30,764 nucleotides of DNA, taken from contig JAEWRW010000039.1 in NCBI GenBank assembly GCA_023398815.1, positions 1 to 30,764 on the forward strand, read 5' to 3'. The translations under genes were made by a program, and so were the position numbers. Positions 6,869 to 14,875 of this stretch are shown here, one piece after another. A model generated the notes under the pieces. The model was given only the letters and a program-made list of their open reading frames with translations, was not told the DNA's origin and did not search any database. The first letter of the stretch is position 1. Each line of letters starts with the position of its first letter. Origin of the DNA: Bacillota bacterium. Its GTDB lineage: Bacteria; Bacillota; Clostridia; Christensenellales; UMGS416.

Positions 6869-9802
6869 ATGTTCACAATGCGTCACGCTTTCAAGCATCT
6901 GACCCGCCTTACCTGCTCTCTTCTCATTCTGGCGCTCCCCCTCCAGTTTACACCCGCGTACGCCGCTGTGACCAAGACCGGCACCGCTGTGACGGGCAAA
7001 ACCGTTATCGCCAAGGCAAACGCCGCCACCGCCACCCTGGGGACGACGACCAAGCAAAGCCAGGTTGCCGTTTGGGTGGCCAGCGACAGCGCCAAGAAAA
7101 CCGCCAACACCGGCACCGTGGCCGGCAGCTCTTGCTGGCAGTTTGGCCAGGCACTGGGCACCACGTGGCTGATGGCCGATGTGGACGACGCCTACCTGAC
7201 CAAGAGCGACAGGAACGTCAAGGTGACCGTCTCCTATTACGACGCTGCCCTGGGCGCGTTCACCCTGCGCTACAATTCCACCTCCGGCACCGACACGCAG
7301 TCCGAGGTGATCTATCTCGCCGGCGACAAGGTGTGGAAGACCTACACCTTCGTCCTGAGCGACGCGGCCTTCCAGGATGGTCTGCGGGGCGCTGACTTCG
7401 GCCTGAGCGTGAAGATTCCATCCCTCGATCTCACCAGCCCCACCAACCTTCCCGTCCGCACTCTTACCGTCACCAAACTCACCGCCCCGGCGGCCACCAC
7501 CACCGGCACCCTGAAGCTTGGCACCACCAGCACCTTCACCAACCTGAGCGCGGTGATGTATGGCAACGCTGGCTACCAGACGCCGGTCAAGTCCACCAAC
7601 GGCTGGACGCTCAGCCCCTCCAAGGATCGGCTGTACCTGCTGGTGGACGTGCCCAAGAGCTTCCTTTCCCCCAGTGACCGCGGCGTCAATGTGACGGTGG
7701 AGTACCTCGACAAGGGCAAGGGCATGTTCGCTCTGCAGTATAACTCCAGCCACGTGGCGGTGACGGCCACAGACGTAAAGGCCGACAGCGTCTACGTCGA
7801 GGGCGGCACGAACAAGATGACGCTCACGCTCAGCCGGTACGCTGCCCGGCAGAGTGACCCCGTGACGCTGACGAACACCGGCAAGTGGAAGACCGCCACG
7901 TTCAAGCTGAAGGATGCGGCCTTCGCCGGCGCGGTGCTGGGCATCGACCTGTGGTTGACCGCCTACATCCCTTCGCTGGACAAGACCAGCCCCTCCGACG
8001 TCGCCATACGCACCGTAACACTCACCAAGGTCAGCGGCAAGAGCGGTTCGGACAGCTACGCGGTGGACGTCAGCCTGCTGGATGGCGAAGGCAAGGCCGT
8101 GCAGCAGGAAAGCAAGACCCTGACACTGCGTGGCGACGACGAGAAGACTGTCTCCCTGCAGGCGGACCAGGCGACCAGCGGCTCCTACACCCTGGCGGCC
8201 GCGGTCAAGACCGACGGGGTCACCATTTCGGAGTTCACCGCGCCCGTCGTCGTCCTCCCGGCCGCGACTGCCACGCCTATCGCAACCCCCACGGCGACCG
8301 TGACGGCCACACCTGTTGCGACCCCCACGGCGACAGCCACGCCCACGGTGACTGCTACGCCGACTGCTACACCCACGCCCACGGCGACTGCTACGCCGAC
8401 TGCTACACCCACGCCCACGGCGACAGCTACGCCGACTGCTACACCCACACCCACGGCGACAGCTACGCCGACCGCTACACCCACGCCCACGGCGACAGCT
8501 ACGCCGACTGCTACTCCCACGTCCATCGCAACCCCAACCCCTGCCGTGACGGCCACGCCCACGGCGACGGCCACCCCTGTGGCGACCGTCACCCCCGTCC
8601 CTCCCACCACGGTTGAGGAGCCCGTCAACGACATCTTCGGCGTCTGCACCCACTTCGCGCACTTCTGGAAGGGTGGGCAGAGCCAGGAGAAGACGGCCAT
8701 CGCCGCCCAGGCGGGCATCGGCTGGATCCGCGACGACCTGCCCTGGGATCAGGCCGAGACCACCAAGGGCGAGATCGTCATCCCCCAGCGGTGGGACACC
8801 TTCGTGAACGACGCGCGCAGCAACGGCGTGCAGGTGCTGGGCATCTTGGACTTCGGCAACCCGTTCTACGACGAGGGCGGCGCGCCCTACACCGACGCGG
8901 GCCGGGCGGCGTTCCTGCGGTACGTCACGGCGGTCGCCACCCACTTCAAGGGACGCATCGACCACTACGAGGTTTGGAACGAATACAACATGGTAGGCAG
9001 CTGGTTCAACCCTGCCAGCCGTCCGCCGGAGGACTACGCCAAACTCCTCATCGAGGTGTACGCTGCGCTCAAGGCCGTTGACCCGAGCATCACGGTAATT
9101 GGCGGCGCGGTGGCCGGCGACGACGTGGAGTGGCTGGAGGGCGTGCTCAAGGCCGGCGCAGCCGACTATATGGATGCGGTGTCCTTCCACCCCTACTGCC
9201 AGCCCTACGCCCCGGACTACGGCTACGGCTACACCATGGCCCGCGTGCAGCGCATCCGCGACCTCATGACCAAGTACGGTCGCAAGGACATCCCCGTGTG
9301 GATGAGCGAGATCGGCTGGCCGACCGCCGGCAGCGGCGGCGTTAGCGAGCAGACCGCCGGTGACTACCTGATCCGTACCTATGTGGAGGGCATCGCCAAC
9401 GGCGTGGACAAGATCTTCTGGTATGACCTGCAGGACGACGGTACGGACAAGAACGAGGCGGAGAACAACTTCGGGCTCATCCGCAACTCGGCCGATGCCC
9501 AGCCCATGGCGCCCAAGGCGGCGTACGTGTGCTACAGCGTGATGACCGACCAGCTGGCCAACGCCGCCTTCGTGGCCGACGAGAGCATGAGCACGACCAA
9601 GACCTACCGCTTTCATGACAAGAGCAGCGGCGACGACATCGTCGTGGCCTGGAAGGCCGGGGGCACCGGCACCCTGACGCTTGCGGTCTCCGGTACTGTC
9701 ACCGCCTGCGACGGGAGCGGCAACAAGATCGCCGTCACCGTTTCCTCCGGCAGGGCCACCGTGGCCATCGGCCAGTCGCCGGTCTTCCTTCACATCGGCT
9801 GA
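6869..9802 (+). CDS. Secreted multidomain glycoside hydrolase, GH39-like (PslG-type)
   Basis: 977 aa. A signal peptide (about 1-32, ending PAYA) means export. Two related beta-sandwich modules follow (about 33-208 and 211-387); both end in the pattern IPSLD-TSP-VRT-T-TK. An Ig-like stretch (about 395-463), a Thr/Pro/Ala linker (about 466-583) and a GH39-like barrel (about 586-897) come next, then a small C-terminal beta domain. The acid/base is Glu705 in VWNEYN and the nucleophile Glu814 in WMSEIGW, the clan GH-A layout. GH39 includes beta-xylosidases and the exopolysaccharide endoglycosidase PslG. Location immediately upstream of an EPS locus favours EPS cleavage or remodelling; plant-xylan digestion is the alternative. 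The two N-terminal modules probably bind carbohydrate. GGGGTG lies before the ATG at 6869. Stem-loop 9821-9854 follows. Confidence 0.85.
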   Translation: MFTMRHAFKHLTRLTCSLLILALPLQFTPAYAAVTKTGTAVTGKTVIAKANAATATLGTTTKQSQVAVWVASDSAKKTANTGTVAGSSCWQFGQALGTTWLMADVDDAYLTKSDRNVKVTVSYYDAALGAFTLRYNSTSGTDTQSEVIYLAGDKVWKTYTFVLSDAAFQDGLRGADFGLSVKIPSLDLTSPTNLPVRTLTVTKLTAPAATTTGTLKLGTTSTFTNLSAVMYGNAGYQTPVKSTNGWTLSPSKDRLYLLVDVPKSFLSPSDRGVNVTVEYLDKGKGMFALQYNSSHVAVTATDVKADSVYVEGGTNKMTLTLSRYAARQSDPVTLTNTGKWKTATFKLKDAAFAGAVLGIDLWLTAYIPSLDKTSPSDVAIRTVTLTKVSGKSGSDSYAVDVSLLDGEGKAVQQESKTLTLRGDDEKTVSLQADQATSGSYTLAAAVKTDGVTISEFTAPVVVLPAATATPIATPTATVTATPVATPTATATPTVTATPTATPTPTATATPTATPTPTATATPTATPTPTATATPTATPTPTATATPTATPTSIATPTPAVTATPTATATPVATVTPVPPTTVEEPVNDIFGVCTHFAHFWKGGQSQEKTAIAAQAGIGWIRDDLPWDQAETTKGEIVIPQRWDTFVNDARSNGVQVLGILDFGNPFYDEGGAPYTDAGRAAFLRYVTAVATHFKGRIDHYEVWNEYNMVGSWFNPASRPPEDYAKLLIEVYAALKAVDPSITVIGGAVAGDDVEWLEGVLKAGAADYMDAVSFHPYCQPYAPDYGYGYTMARVQRIRDLMTKYGRKDIPVWMSEIGWPTAGSGGVSEQTAGDYLIRTYVEGIANGVDKIFWYDLQDDGTDKNEAENNFGLIRNSADAQPMAPKAAYVCYSVMTDQLANAAFVADESMSTTKTYRFHDKSSGDDIVVAWKAGGTGTLTLAVSGTVTACDGSGNKIAVTVSSGRATVAIGQSPVFLHIG
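8341..8520 (+). repeat. Five 36-bp tandem repeats coding the Thr/Pro linker
   Basis: Units start at 8341, 8377, 8413, 8449 and 8485. Each codes for 12 residues of the pattern built from TPTA and TATP. DNA identity between units is very high, with only single-base changes such as ACTGCT/ACAGCT, so the array arose by recent duplication and may vary in copy number between strains. It is in frame and encodes the flexible linker between the beta-sandwich modules and the catalytic domain. Confidence 0.9.
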
Positions 9803-9820
9803 TCCACACATCGCTTTTAC

Positions 9821-9854
9821 GAAGGAGAACTGTACCAAGGTACAGTTCTCCTTC
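9821..9854. terminator. Perfect 16-bp stem-loop after the GH39-like gene
   Basis: GAAGGAGAACTGTACC (9821-9836), loop AA, exact reverse complement (9839-9854), 18 bases after the stop. No T-run follows (GGCCATTTCTGG), so it may end or stabilise the transcript without being a textbook terminator. The rest of 9803-10106 holds a possible promoter and a leader stem. Confidence 0.6.
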
Positions 9855-9929
9855 GGCCATTTCTGGCATATTCCCTACATCTTGTGTGTTTCACCCCTCC
9901 ACATCTGTGGTATTTATGCATGGTAAACA

Positions 9930-9958
9930 TTGAAAAAAATGGAATGGTGTGCTAGCTT
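9930..9958 (+). promoter_or_regulatory. Possible promoter of the EPS operon
   Basis: TTGAAA (9930-9935) and TAGCTT (9953-9958) are 17 bases apart in an AT-rich island; the -10 box is poor. If used, the transcript has a leader of about 140 bases containing the stem CAACGGGG (9982-9989) / CCCCGTTG (10006-10013). Confidence 0.4.
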
Positions 9959-9981
9959 TAAAATGCTCTCATGCACACCGC

Positions 9982-10013
9982 CAACGGGGAGCATGGCTGC
10001 GCGGCCCCCGTTG
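9982..10013 (+). other. Stem-loop in the EPS operon leader
   Basis: CAACGGGG (9982-9989) pairs with CCCCGTTG (10006-10013) over a 16-base loop, about 95 bases before the first EPS gene. No T-run follows, and it matches no riboswitch I recognise. It may be a simple leader structure or a protein-binding site. Confidence 0.35.
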
Positions 10014-10106
10014 CTTCAAAACGCACCGACGCCACGGTCACCGGGCACTGCTGCAAGCTGCGACAGGCTCCGGTTTCAAACCGTATGCACGAAAGGATGA
10101 GGGTAC

Positions 10107-11480
10107 ATGCACCGCAGAAACGCCACGGCCACGATGAACATGCCCCAGATTTTGTGGGACATCCTGACGGTATCCACCGCCTATTTGCTGAGCGCTGTGC
10201 TGTACCATGCCATCATGGGCGCATTCCTGGGCCGCCAGCATTTTTGGATGTACCTGACCTTCACCGTCATCTTCGTGCTTTGCATGTTCCTGTGGCGCAT
10301 GTACAACCGCACGACGTTCTACTATTACGACCGCATCATCCTGCGTACGCTGTACTCCACCCTGGTGACGGGTTCGGTGCTCAGCATGGTCATCTTCCTG
10401 CTGAAGCTCGATACCACCAGCCGCCTGAGCTTCCTCTTCTTCTCGGCTCTCAGCTTTGTGCTGGTGGCCGGGCAGCGGGTACTGGTGCGCGTGGTGGACA
10501 AGGACGAGTGGACCAACGGACGCACCCGGGCGGTGTTCATCGGCGGGCAGGGCGTGTTTGAGCAGTTCGCCCGCTTTGTGGGCAAGACCGCCCTGCGCTA
10601 TCGCTTTGTGGACACGATGGACTGGGATGACCCGCGCATCGCCACCATGGACGACTTCGAGCGCTATGTGGTGGAAAACCAGATTGACGAGGTGCTGCTG
10701 GTGGCCCAGCCCGGTGAAAGCGGCGGCCGCCAGGACTATATGCTGGCCTGTGAGGAAATGGGCATCACCACCCGCGTGGTGTTGGTGCCGTTGGAGCTGC
10801 CGGTCTCCCAGCGCTACGTCAGTTCCATCGGCACCTACCCGGTCATCACCTACCACAGCGTTTCGCTCGATCAGAGCCAGCTCTTCGTCAAATCGGCCAT
10901 TGACTTCATCGGCGCGGTTTTCGGCCTCCTGGTGCTCTCACCGGTGTTCCTGGCCGTGGCCATCGCCATTAAGGTGGAGTCGCCCGGGCCGGTGTTCTTC
11001 CGGCAGAAGCGTGCCGGGCTCTATGGCAAGACGTTCCGCATCTTCAAGTTCCGCTCCATGTATCTGGATGCCGAGGAGCGCAAGGCGGCGCTGATGGAGC
11101 AGAACAAGATCAAGGACGGCCTGATGTTCAAGATGGACAACGACCCGCGCATCACGCGCGTCGGGGCCTTCCTGCGCAAGACGAGCATCGACGAGCTGCC
11201 CCAGCTCATCAACGTCCTGCGGGGCGAGATGAGCCTGGTGGGTACCCGCCCCCCGACGCTCGACGAGGTGGAGCGCTACGAGCGCCACCATCGCAGCCGC
11301 ATCAGCATCAAGCCCGGCATCACCGGCATGTGGCAGGTCAGCGGCCGCAGCGACATCACTGATTTTGAACAGGTGGTAAGCCTCGACCGCCAGTACATTG
11401 AGCAATGGACACTGAAGCTCGATTTCCAGCTGCTGTTCCGCACCGTTTTGGTGGTGCTGGGGCAGCGCGGGGCCAGTTGA
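10107..11480 (+). CDS. Undecaprenyl-phosphate sugar-1-phosphate transferase (initiating enzyme)
   Basis: 457 aa, membrane protein of the WcaJ/CpsE/EpsE type. It moves a sugar-1-phosphate (usually glucose or galactose) from its UDP form to undecaprenyl phosphate, the first step of EPS assembly on the inner side of the membrane. Four N-terminal membrane segments lie within about residues 15-130, then a nucleotide-binding-like soluble region (about 135-240), a membrane helix at about 262-285, and the catalytic bacterial-sugar-transferase domain with FRIFKFRSM, KTSIDELPQLINVLRGEMSL and VGTRPP, then KPGITGMWQVSGRS. The full long form is present. ATG at 10107 has AAAGGATGAGGG upstream. It is the first gene of the EPS operon; the next starts 18 bp after its stop. 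The exact sugar cannot be told from sequence. Confidence 0.93.
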   Translation: MHRRNATATMNMPQILWDILTVSTAYLLSAVLYHAIMGAFLGRQHFWMYLTFTVIFVLCMFLWRMYNRTTFYYYDRIILRTLYSTLVTGSVLSMVIFLLKLDTTSRLSFLFFSALSFVLVAGQRVLVRVVDKDEWTNGRTRAVFIGGQGVFEQFARFVGKTALRYRFVDTMDWDDPRIATMDDFERYVVENQIDEVLLVAQPGESGGRQDYMLACEEMGITTRVVLVPLELPVSQRYVSSIGTYPVITYHSVSLDQSQLFVKSAIDFIGAVFGLLVLSPVFLAVAIAIKVESPGPVFFRQKRAGLYGKTFRIFKFRSMYLDAEERKAALMEQNKIKDGLMFKMDNDPRITRVGAFLRKTSIDELPQLINVLRGEMSLVGTRPPTLDEVERYERHHRSRISIKPGITGMWQVSGRSDITDFEQVVSLDRQYIEQWTLKLDFQLLFRTVLVVLGQRGAS

Positions 11481-11498
11481 TAAAAGAAGGGAGCCACC

Positions 11499-12212
11499 AT
11501 GGCAACACAGGAGCCCATTCAACTCTATCGCGTGCTCAACGACATGGTCAACGACGCGTTTGACCACATCGTTCTTCAGCTTTGCCTGCAGAAGGAACGC
11601 TTCGGGCGCCGCACGTTCTATCTGTGCGGCGTGGCACCGGGCGTGGGCACCACCACCATCGCGGTGGAGCTCTCCATCTCCCTGGCGCTGGCGGGCTGGC
11701 GCACCCTGCTGCTGGATTGCGACCTGCGCAAAGCCAGCACCTACAAGCGCCTCAACGAGGGCGCGACCGTGGGCCTTGCCGATTACATTCGCGGGCAGGC
11801 CGAGCTTTCCCGCATCATCACCCCCACCAACTGGCAGGGCCTTGATTATGTGCCCTCGGGCCGGGTGGGCACGGCCAGCCCCCTGCAGCTGCTCTATTCC
11901 TCCCGCATGCGCGACCTGACCGGGCAGCTGGGCGAGGGGTACGACTTTGTTCTCATCGACGGCCCGGCCAGCAGCACGGCGGTGGATGCCGAGTTCCTGG
12001 CGCTGCAGGCCGACGGGGCCATCCTGGTGGCAGCGATGGACGGCAGCCGCAAGCGTCTGCTGGAGGATGCCAAGCGCCGGCTGGAGGGGCTCAACGCCAA
12101 CCTCATCGGCGTCATCGAGAACAAGGTGGAGCTGGGCGAATACCGCCAGTATGAGAAGAACTTCGACTACTTCAACCGCCAGCGGTTCCTGAAGAAGCCG
12201 GCGAAAGGATGA
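11499..12212 (+). CDS. CpsD/BY-kinase-like ATPase with altered P-loop
   Basis: 237 aa, the size of Firmicute CpsD/CapB tyrosine autokinases, which with a Wzz/CpsC membrane partner control EPS chain length. Motifs: P-loop GVAPGVGTTT (44-53), Walker A' LLLDCD (70-75), Walker B VLIDGP (151-156). In CpsD the P-loop reads like PGEGKST; here the lysine position (51) is threonine (codon ACC), so ATP use and kinase activity are doubtful. The N-terminal oligomerisation motif E-x2-R-x2-R is not evident. The C-terminus has only a few tyrosines (Y215, Y218, Y224), not the usual dense cluster. It may be a degenerate regulator or an ATPase with an unusual P-loop. GAAGGGAG lies before the ATG at 11499. No CpsB-type phosphatase is in the window. 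Confidence 0.8.
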   Translation: MATQEPIQLYRVLNDMVNDAFDHIVLQLCLQKERFGRRTFYLCGVAPGVGTTTIAVELSISLALAGWRTLLLDCDLRKASTYKRLNEGATVGLADYIRGQAELSRIITPTNWQGLDYVPSGRVGTASPLQLLYSSRMRDLTGQLGEGYDFVLIDGPASSTAVDAEFLALQADGAILVAAMDGSRKRLLEDAKRRLEGLNANLIGVIENKVELGEYRQYEKNFDYFNRQRFLKKPAKG

Positions 12213-12222
12213 AGGTGAGCAG

Positions 12223-13176
12223 ATGAGACACGCAATTGGACGGGGGGCGGCCGCACTGCTGACGCTCCTTTTGCTGCTGGGCACCAGCCCAGCCCTGGCT
12301 GCGCCCGACCCGGTCGATATGAGCGGGATGAACCCGTCTGTCCGGATAGCAGGCTACAAACTGACCGATGGCACCATTGCCGCGGGGGAGACGTTCACCA
12401 TCACGGTGACGCTGGCAAACTCCAATGCCCAGGCGGGGGCCTACAACATCCTCGGCAGCTATTATTTTGACGGTGGCGCAACGCTGCAGCTGCAGCAGGG
12501 TGTGTCCAATCAGTTCTACTTTGAAAAGCTTGACGCGGGGAAGTCCGTACAGGTGCCGTTGACCTTTACGGCCCCGTCAACCCTCGCTTCCTCGCTTGTG
12601 CAAATCACCTTTGAACTGGCCTACTACAACAACAAGGCCGTGGGCTTCTCCAATTCCTCCACCATCCAGTTCAATGTGTCAACCCCGGAGGCGACCACCG
12701 AGCTGCTGCGGGGGCAGGTGCTTTCCATCGCCGAGGCAGCGACCGTTGGTTCCCGTGCGCTTGTCAGCGTGCAGGCCGTCAATCAGAGCCAGCAGCAGCT
12801 CTCCTCCGTGGTGGCAAAGCTTGAGGGTGACATCCCTGCAGAGCAGAAAACCGTGGAACTGGGAACCTTGGAGGCCGACAGCCATACGATGCAGGACGGC
12901 TACGTCACCTTCCTGACCGCGGGGGATCAGACCCTGACGGTGACGTTTACGTACAAGGACAGCACGGGCAAGGAATACAGCACCGCCCCGCAGACCTTCC
13001 ATGTGCAGGTCTCCGCGCAGAAGGCGCAGGAGACCAACACCTCCGGCGCGGTGGAGGAGGGAAGCTGGGTCTTGTCCCCCTCTCTGTGGAGCATTGTGGC
13101 CATTGGGTCGGCGGCGGTGGTGCTGGTGGTTCTCATCATTCTGCTCTTTGCCCTGTCTCGGAAAGGAGGTCGCTGA
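12223..13176 (+). CDS. Membrane-anchored surface protein with two beta-sandwich domains
   Basis: 317 aa. It has a clear signal peptide (residues 1-26, ending PALA), two extracellular Ig/CARDB-like repeats (about 35-150 and 158-265: the first has AAGETFTITVTLANSN, the second VGSRALVSVQAVNQSQQ), a linker and a C-terminal membrane helix (about 284-310) ending with a basic RKGGR tail. Such domains occur in S-layer and cell-surface proteins of the COG1361 type. It is placed between the CpsD-like gene (10 bp after its stop) and the Wzz-like gene (TGATG overlap), so it is probably co-translated with both and works at the EPS export machinery, for example as an external clamp, receptor or anchor. No enzyme motif is seen. 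Confidence 0.75.
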   Translation: MRHAIGRGAAALLTLLLLLGTSPALAAPDPVDMSGMNPSVRIAGYKLTDGTIAAGETFTITVTLANSNAQAGAYNILGSYYFDGGATLQLQQGVSNQFYFEKLDAGKSVQVPLTFTAPSTLASSLVQITFELAYYNNKAVGFSNSSTIQFNVSTPEATTELLRGQVLSIAEAATVGSRALVSVQAVNQSQQQLSSVVAKLEGDIPAEQKTVELGTLEADSHTMQDGYVTFLTAGDQTLTVTFTYKDSTGKEYSTAPQTFHVQVSAQKAQETNTSGAVEEGSWVLSPSLWSIVAIGSAAVVLVVLIILLFALSRKGGR

Positions 13177-13907
13177 TGCAGCCTCATTCGCTCATCGACA
13201 TCGATTTTCGCCGTTGCGGCAAAACGCTGCTGCACCACATTGGTATCCTGGTTGCGGCGCTGCTGGTGGGTGCCGTTGCCGGCGGCGGCATCGGCTACTT
13301 CGTGTTGGACCGTGAGGACATCTATGACGCCCGGGCCAGTGTGTTCAGCCCGGGCACCAACATCTATGGCCAGGCGCCGGAGTCGGTGCAGTATGCGGAC
13401 GTAGCCAAGAGCCTGAAGGTATCCGAGCGGGCGGCCATGTTGCTAGGGGACGATCGGCTGGATATGGCAACGATCTATTCCATGGTGCAGGTGGAGTATG
13501 AGGACACGCCCTACGCCACCAACTCTGCCGTCATCAACATCCATGCGAAGAGCACCGACCCCGACGAAGCCGTGCGGGTGGCGAATGCCGTCGCCGAGGC
13601 TTTTGTGGCGGAGGTGACGGGCCTCACGGGCGAAGACAATGTGAAGATGCTGGACAAGGCCTTGATGGCCGGGAAGTCGTACAATGCGAACAAGCAGCTT
13701 CTCATTACGGCCGGGTTGGCAGGCGGCGGGTGTTTTGCTGTGGTTGCAGGCTTCCTTGTCCTGTTGGAGATTTTCTCCTTCCGCCTCCACACCGTGCGGG
13801 ATGGCACCCTCAATGGCCAGCTGCCGCTGCTGGGCGTGGTGCCCCAATACGACAACACGCCGCCCAGCCCACCGCAGCCAAAGGCGCGGGCCACGCGGCG
13901 AAGCTGA
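13176..13907 (+). CDS. Wzz/CpsC-like polysaccharide chain-length determinant
   Basis: 243 aa. The ATG at 13176 overlaps the previous stop (TGATG) and has AAAGGAGGT upstream. Layout of a polysaccharide co-polymerase: short cytoplasmic N-terminus, membrane helix at about 22-44, an extracytoplasmic region of about 130 residues with the family pattern DPDEAVRVANAVAEAF (128-143), a second helix at about 174-199, and a cytoplasmic tail with LPLLGVVPQYD (216-226) as in CpsC-type kinase activators. The second segment is what contacts the CpsD kinase in relatives. It lacks a fused kinase, as in Firmicutes. The 3' end is only 6 bp from the end of the convergent phosphoesterase gene, and no terminator separates them. 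Confidence 0.85.
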   Translation: MQPHSLIDIDFRRCGKTLLHHIGILVAALLVGAVAGGGIGYFVLDREDIYDARASVFSPGTNIYGQAPESVQYADVAKSLKVSERAAMLLGDDRLDMATIYSMVQVEYEDTPYATNSAVINIHAKSTDPDEAVRVANAVAEAFVAEVTGLTGEDNVKMLDKALMAGKSYNANKQLLITAGLAGGGCFAVVAGFLVLLEIFSFRLHTVRDGTLNGQLPLLGVVPQYDNTPPSPPQPKARATRRS

Positions 13908-13913
13908 CGGAAG

Positions 13914-14771
13914 TCACTTTTCCTGGGTCAGTGTCACAAGCACAAGCTCCGGGCGGTTGTAGAAGCGTGGCAGCACAGCGTCGCCCAGCCCCCGGCTGGA
14001 GAGCATCGTGGACGCGCCCTGGGTGTAGATGCCGCCGTCGTACGGGGGGAAGAGCTCGCCGTCGTTGCCGATGAGCCCACCCACCAGCGGCAGACGCACA
14101 AGACCCCCGTGGGTGTGGCCCGCTAGCACGAGATCGTACCCAAAGGGAGCCAGCAGGTCAAACACATCGCTGCCGTGGTAGAGCAGGATGTTGAACTGGG
14201 ACTCATCGGCCTGGGGCAGGTACTGGGTGACATAGAACGAGCGGTACCGCGACCCGGTGAGCGCAATGCTCTGGTCGTCCTTTTTGAGGGCGACCGTCCG
14301 GTCATCGAGGTTGGTCACCCCGTATTGTTCCAGCAGTTTCAGCAGGCTGTCATACTGGTTGGCAGCCGTGGGCAGCAGCTCGTGGTTGCCGGTGATGTAG
14401 TAAGCCGGCGCGATGGCCTGGAGGCCCTGGAGCAGCGCCTCCACCGCTGAGAGATCGGTGTGGCTTTCGTCCACAATGTCGCCCGTCAGCACCACGATGT
14501 CGGGCTTTGCCTCCTCAATGGCCGCCAGCAGCTCGCTTTGCCCCCGGCCAAAGCTCTTGCAGTGCAGGTCGGAGAGGAACGCGATGCGGGTTCCTTCAAA
14601 GGCTTGTGGCAGCTTGCTGTTGTAATAGCGGTAACGGGTCACCTGCAGGCGCTGGTCAAAGCCCAGGGCCACGAACAGCACAAAGAGCACGGCCAATGCC
14701 AGCGCCAGAATGCGCCGGCGTCGGCCGGTCAGAGACCGGGATGGGGCAGCGGGCGGCTGGGGTTCGTACAC
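13914..14771 (-). CDS. Membrane-anchored calcineurin-like metallophosphoesterase
   Basis: 285 aa. A basic N-terminus and one hydrophobic helix (about 20-38) are followed by a metallophosphoesterase domain with SDLHC (67-71), GDIVDES (97-103), GNHE (128-131), a YHGSD segment and GHTHGG near the C-terminal third. These are the dimetal ligands of YkuE/YaeI-type enzymes, which hydrolyse phosphodiesters of lipid or nucleotide-sugar type. It starts with GTG at 14771 preceded by AAGGGGAG; no better ATG is in frame. It is the only gene on the minus strand inside the EPS locus, convergent with the Wzz-like gene and divergent from the next glycosyltransferase. It could act on undecaprenyl-linked intermediates, but that is inference from context; it is not a PHP-type CpsB phosphatase. 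Confidence 0.85.
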   Translation of the reverse strand: MYEPQPPAAPSRSLTGRRRRILALALAVLFVLFVALGFDQRLQVTRYRYYNSKLPQAFEGTRIAFLSDLHCKSFGRGQSELLAAIEEAKPDIVVLTGDIVDESHTDLSAVEALLQGLQAIAPAYYITGNHELLPTAANQYDSLLKLLEQYGVTNLDDRTVALKKDDQSIALTGSRYRSFYVTQYLPQADESQFNILLYHGSDVFDLLAPFGYDLVLAGHTHGGLVRLPLVGGLIGNDGELFPPYDGGIYTQGASTMLSSRGLGDAVLPRFYNRPELVLVTLTQEK

Positions 14772-14875
14772 CGGCGGTTGCTCCCCTTCTGCCGCAGGGC
14801 GGCATGTGTTGTGTTATTGTCAAAGAGTATAGCACGGGGGAGAACGGCGTTCAATCCGGTGTGGAAAGGGTTTCC

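Noticed and set aside
8341..8520. 36-bp repeats resembling a CRISPR array in spacing
   Set aside because: The repeats are directly adjacent with no spacers, are in frame and encode a Thr/Pro linker.
6791..9838. A 1015-codon open frame on the minus strand across the GH39-like gene
   Set aside because: It is the mirror of a real secreted glycosidase with clear motifs; its translation is low-complexity (runs of Arg, Gly and Ser opposite the Thr/Pro linker) and has no domain.
14507..14875. 5' extension of the first GT4 gene
   Set aside because: The extension lies over the phosphoesterase gene, lacks similarity, and the internal ATG at 14876 has a proper ribosome site.
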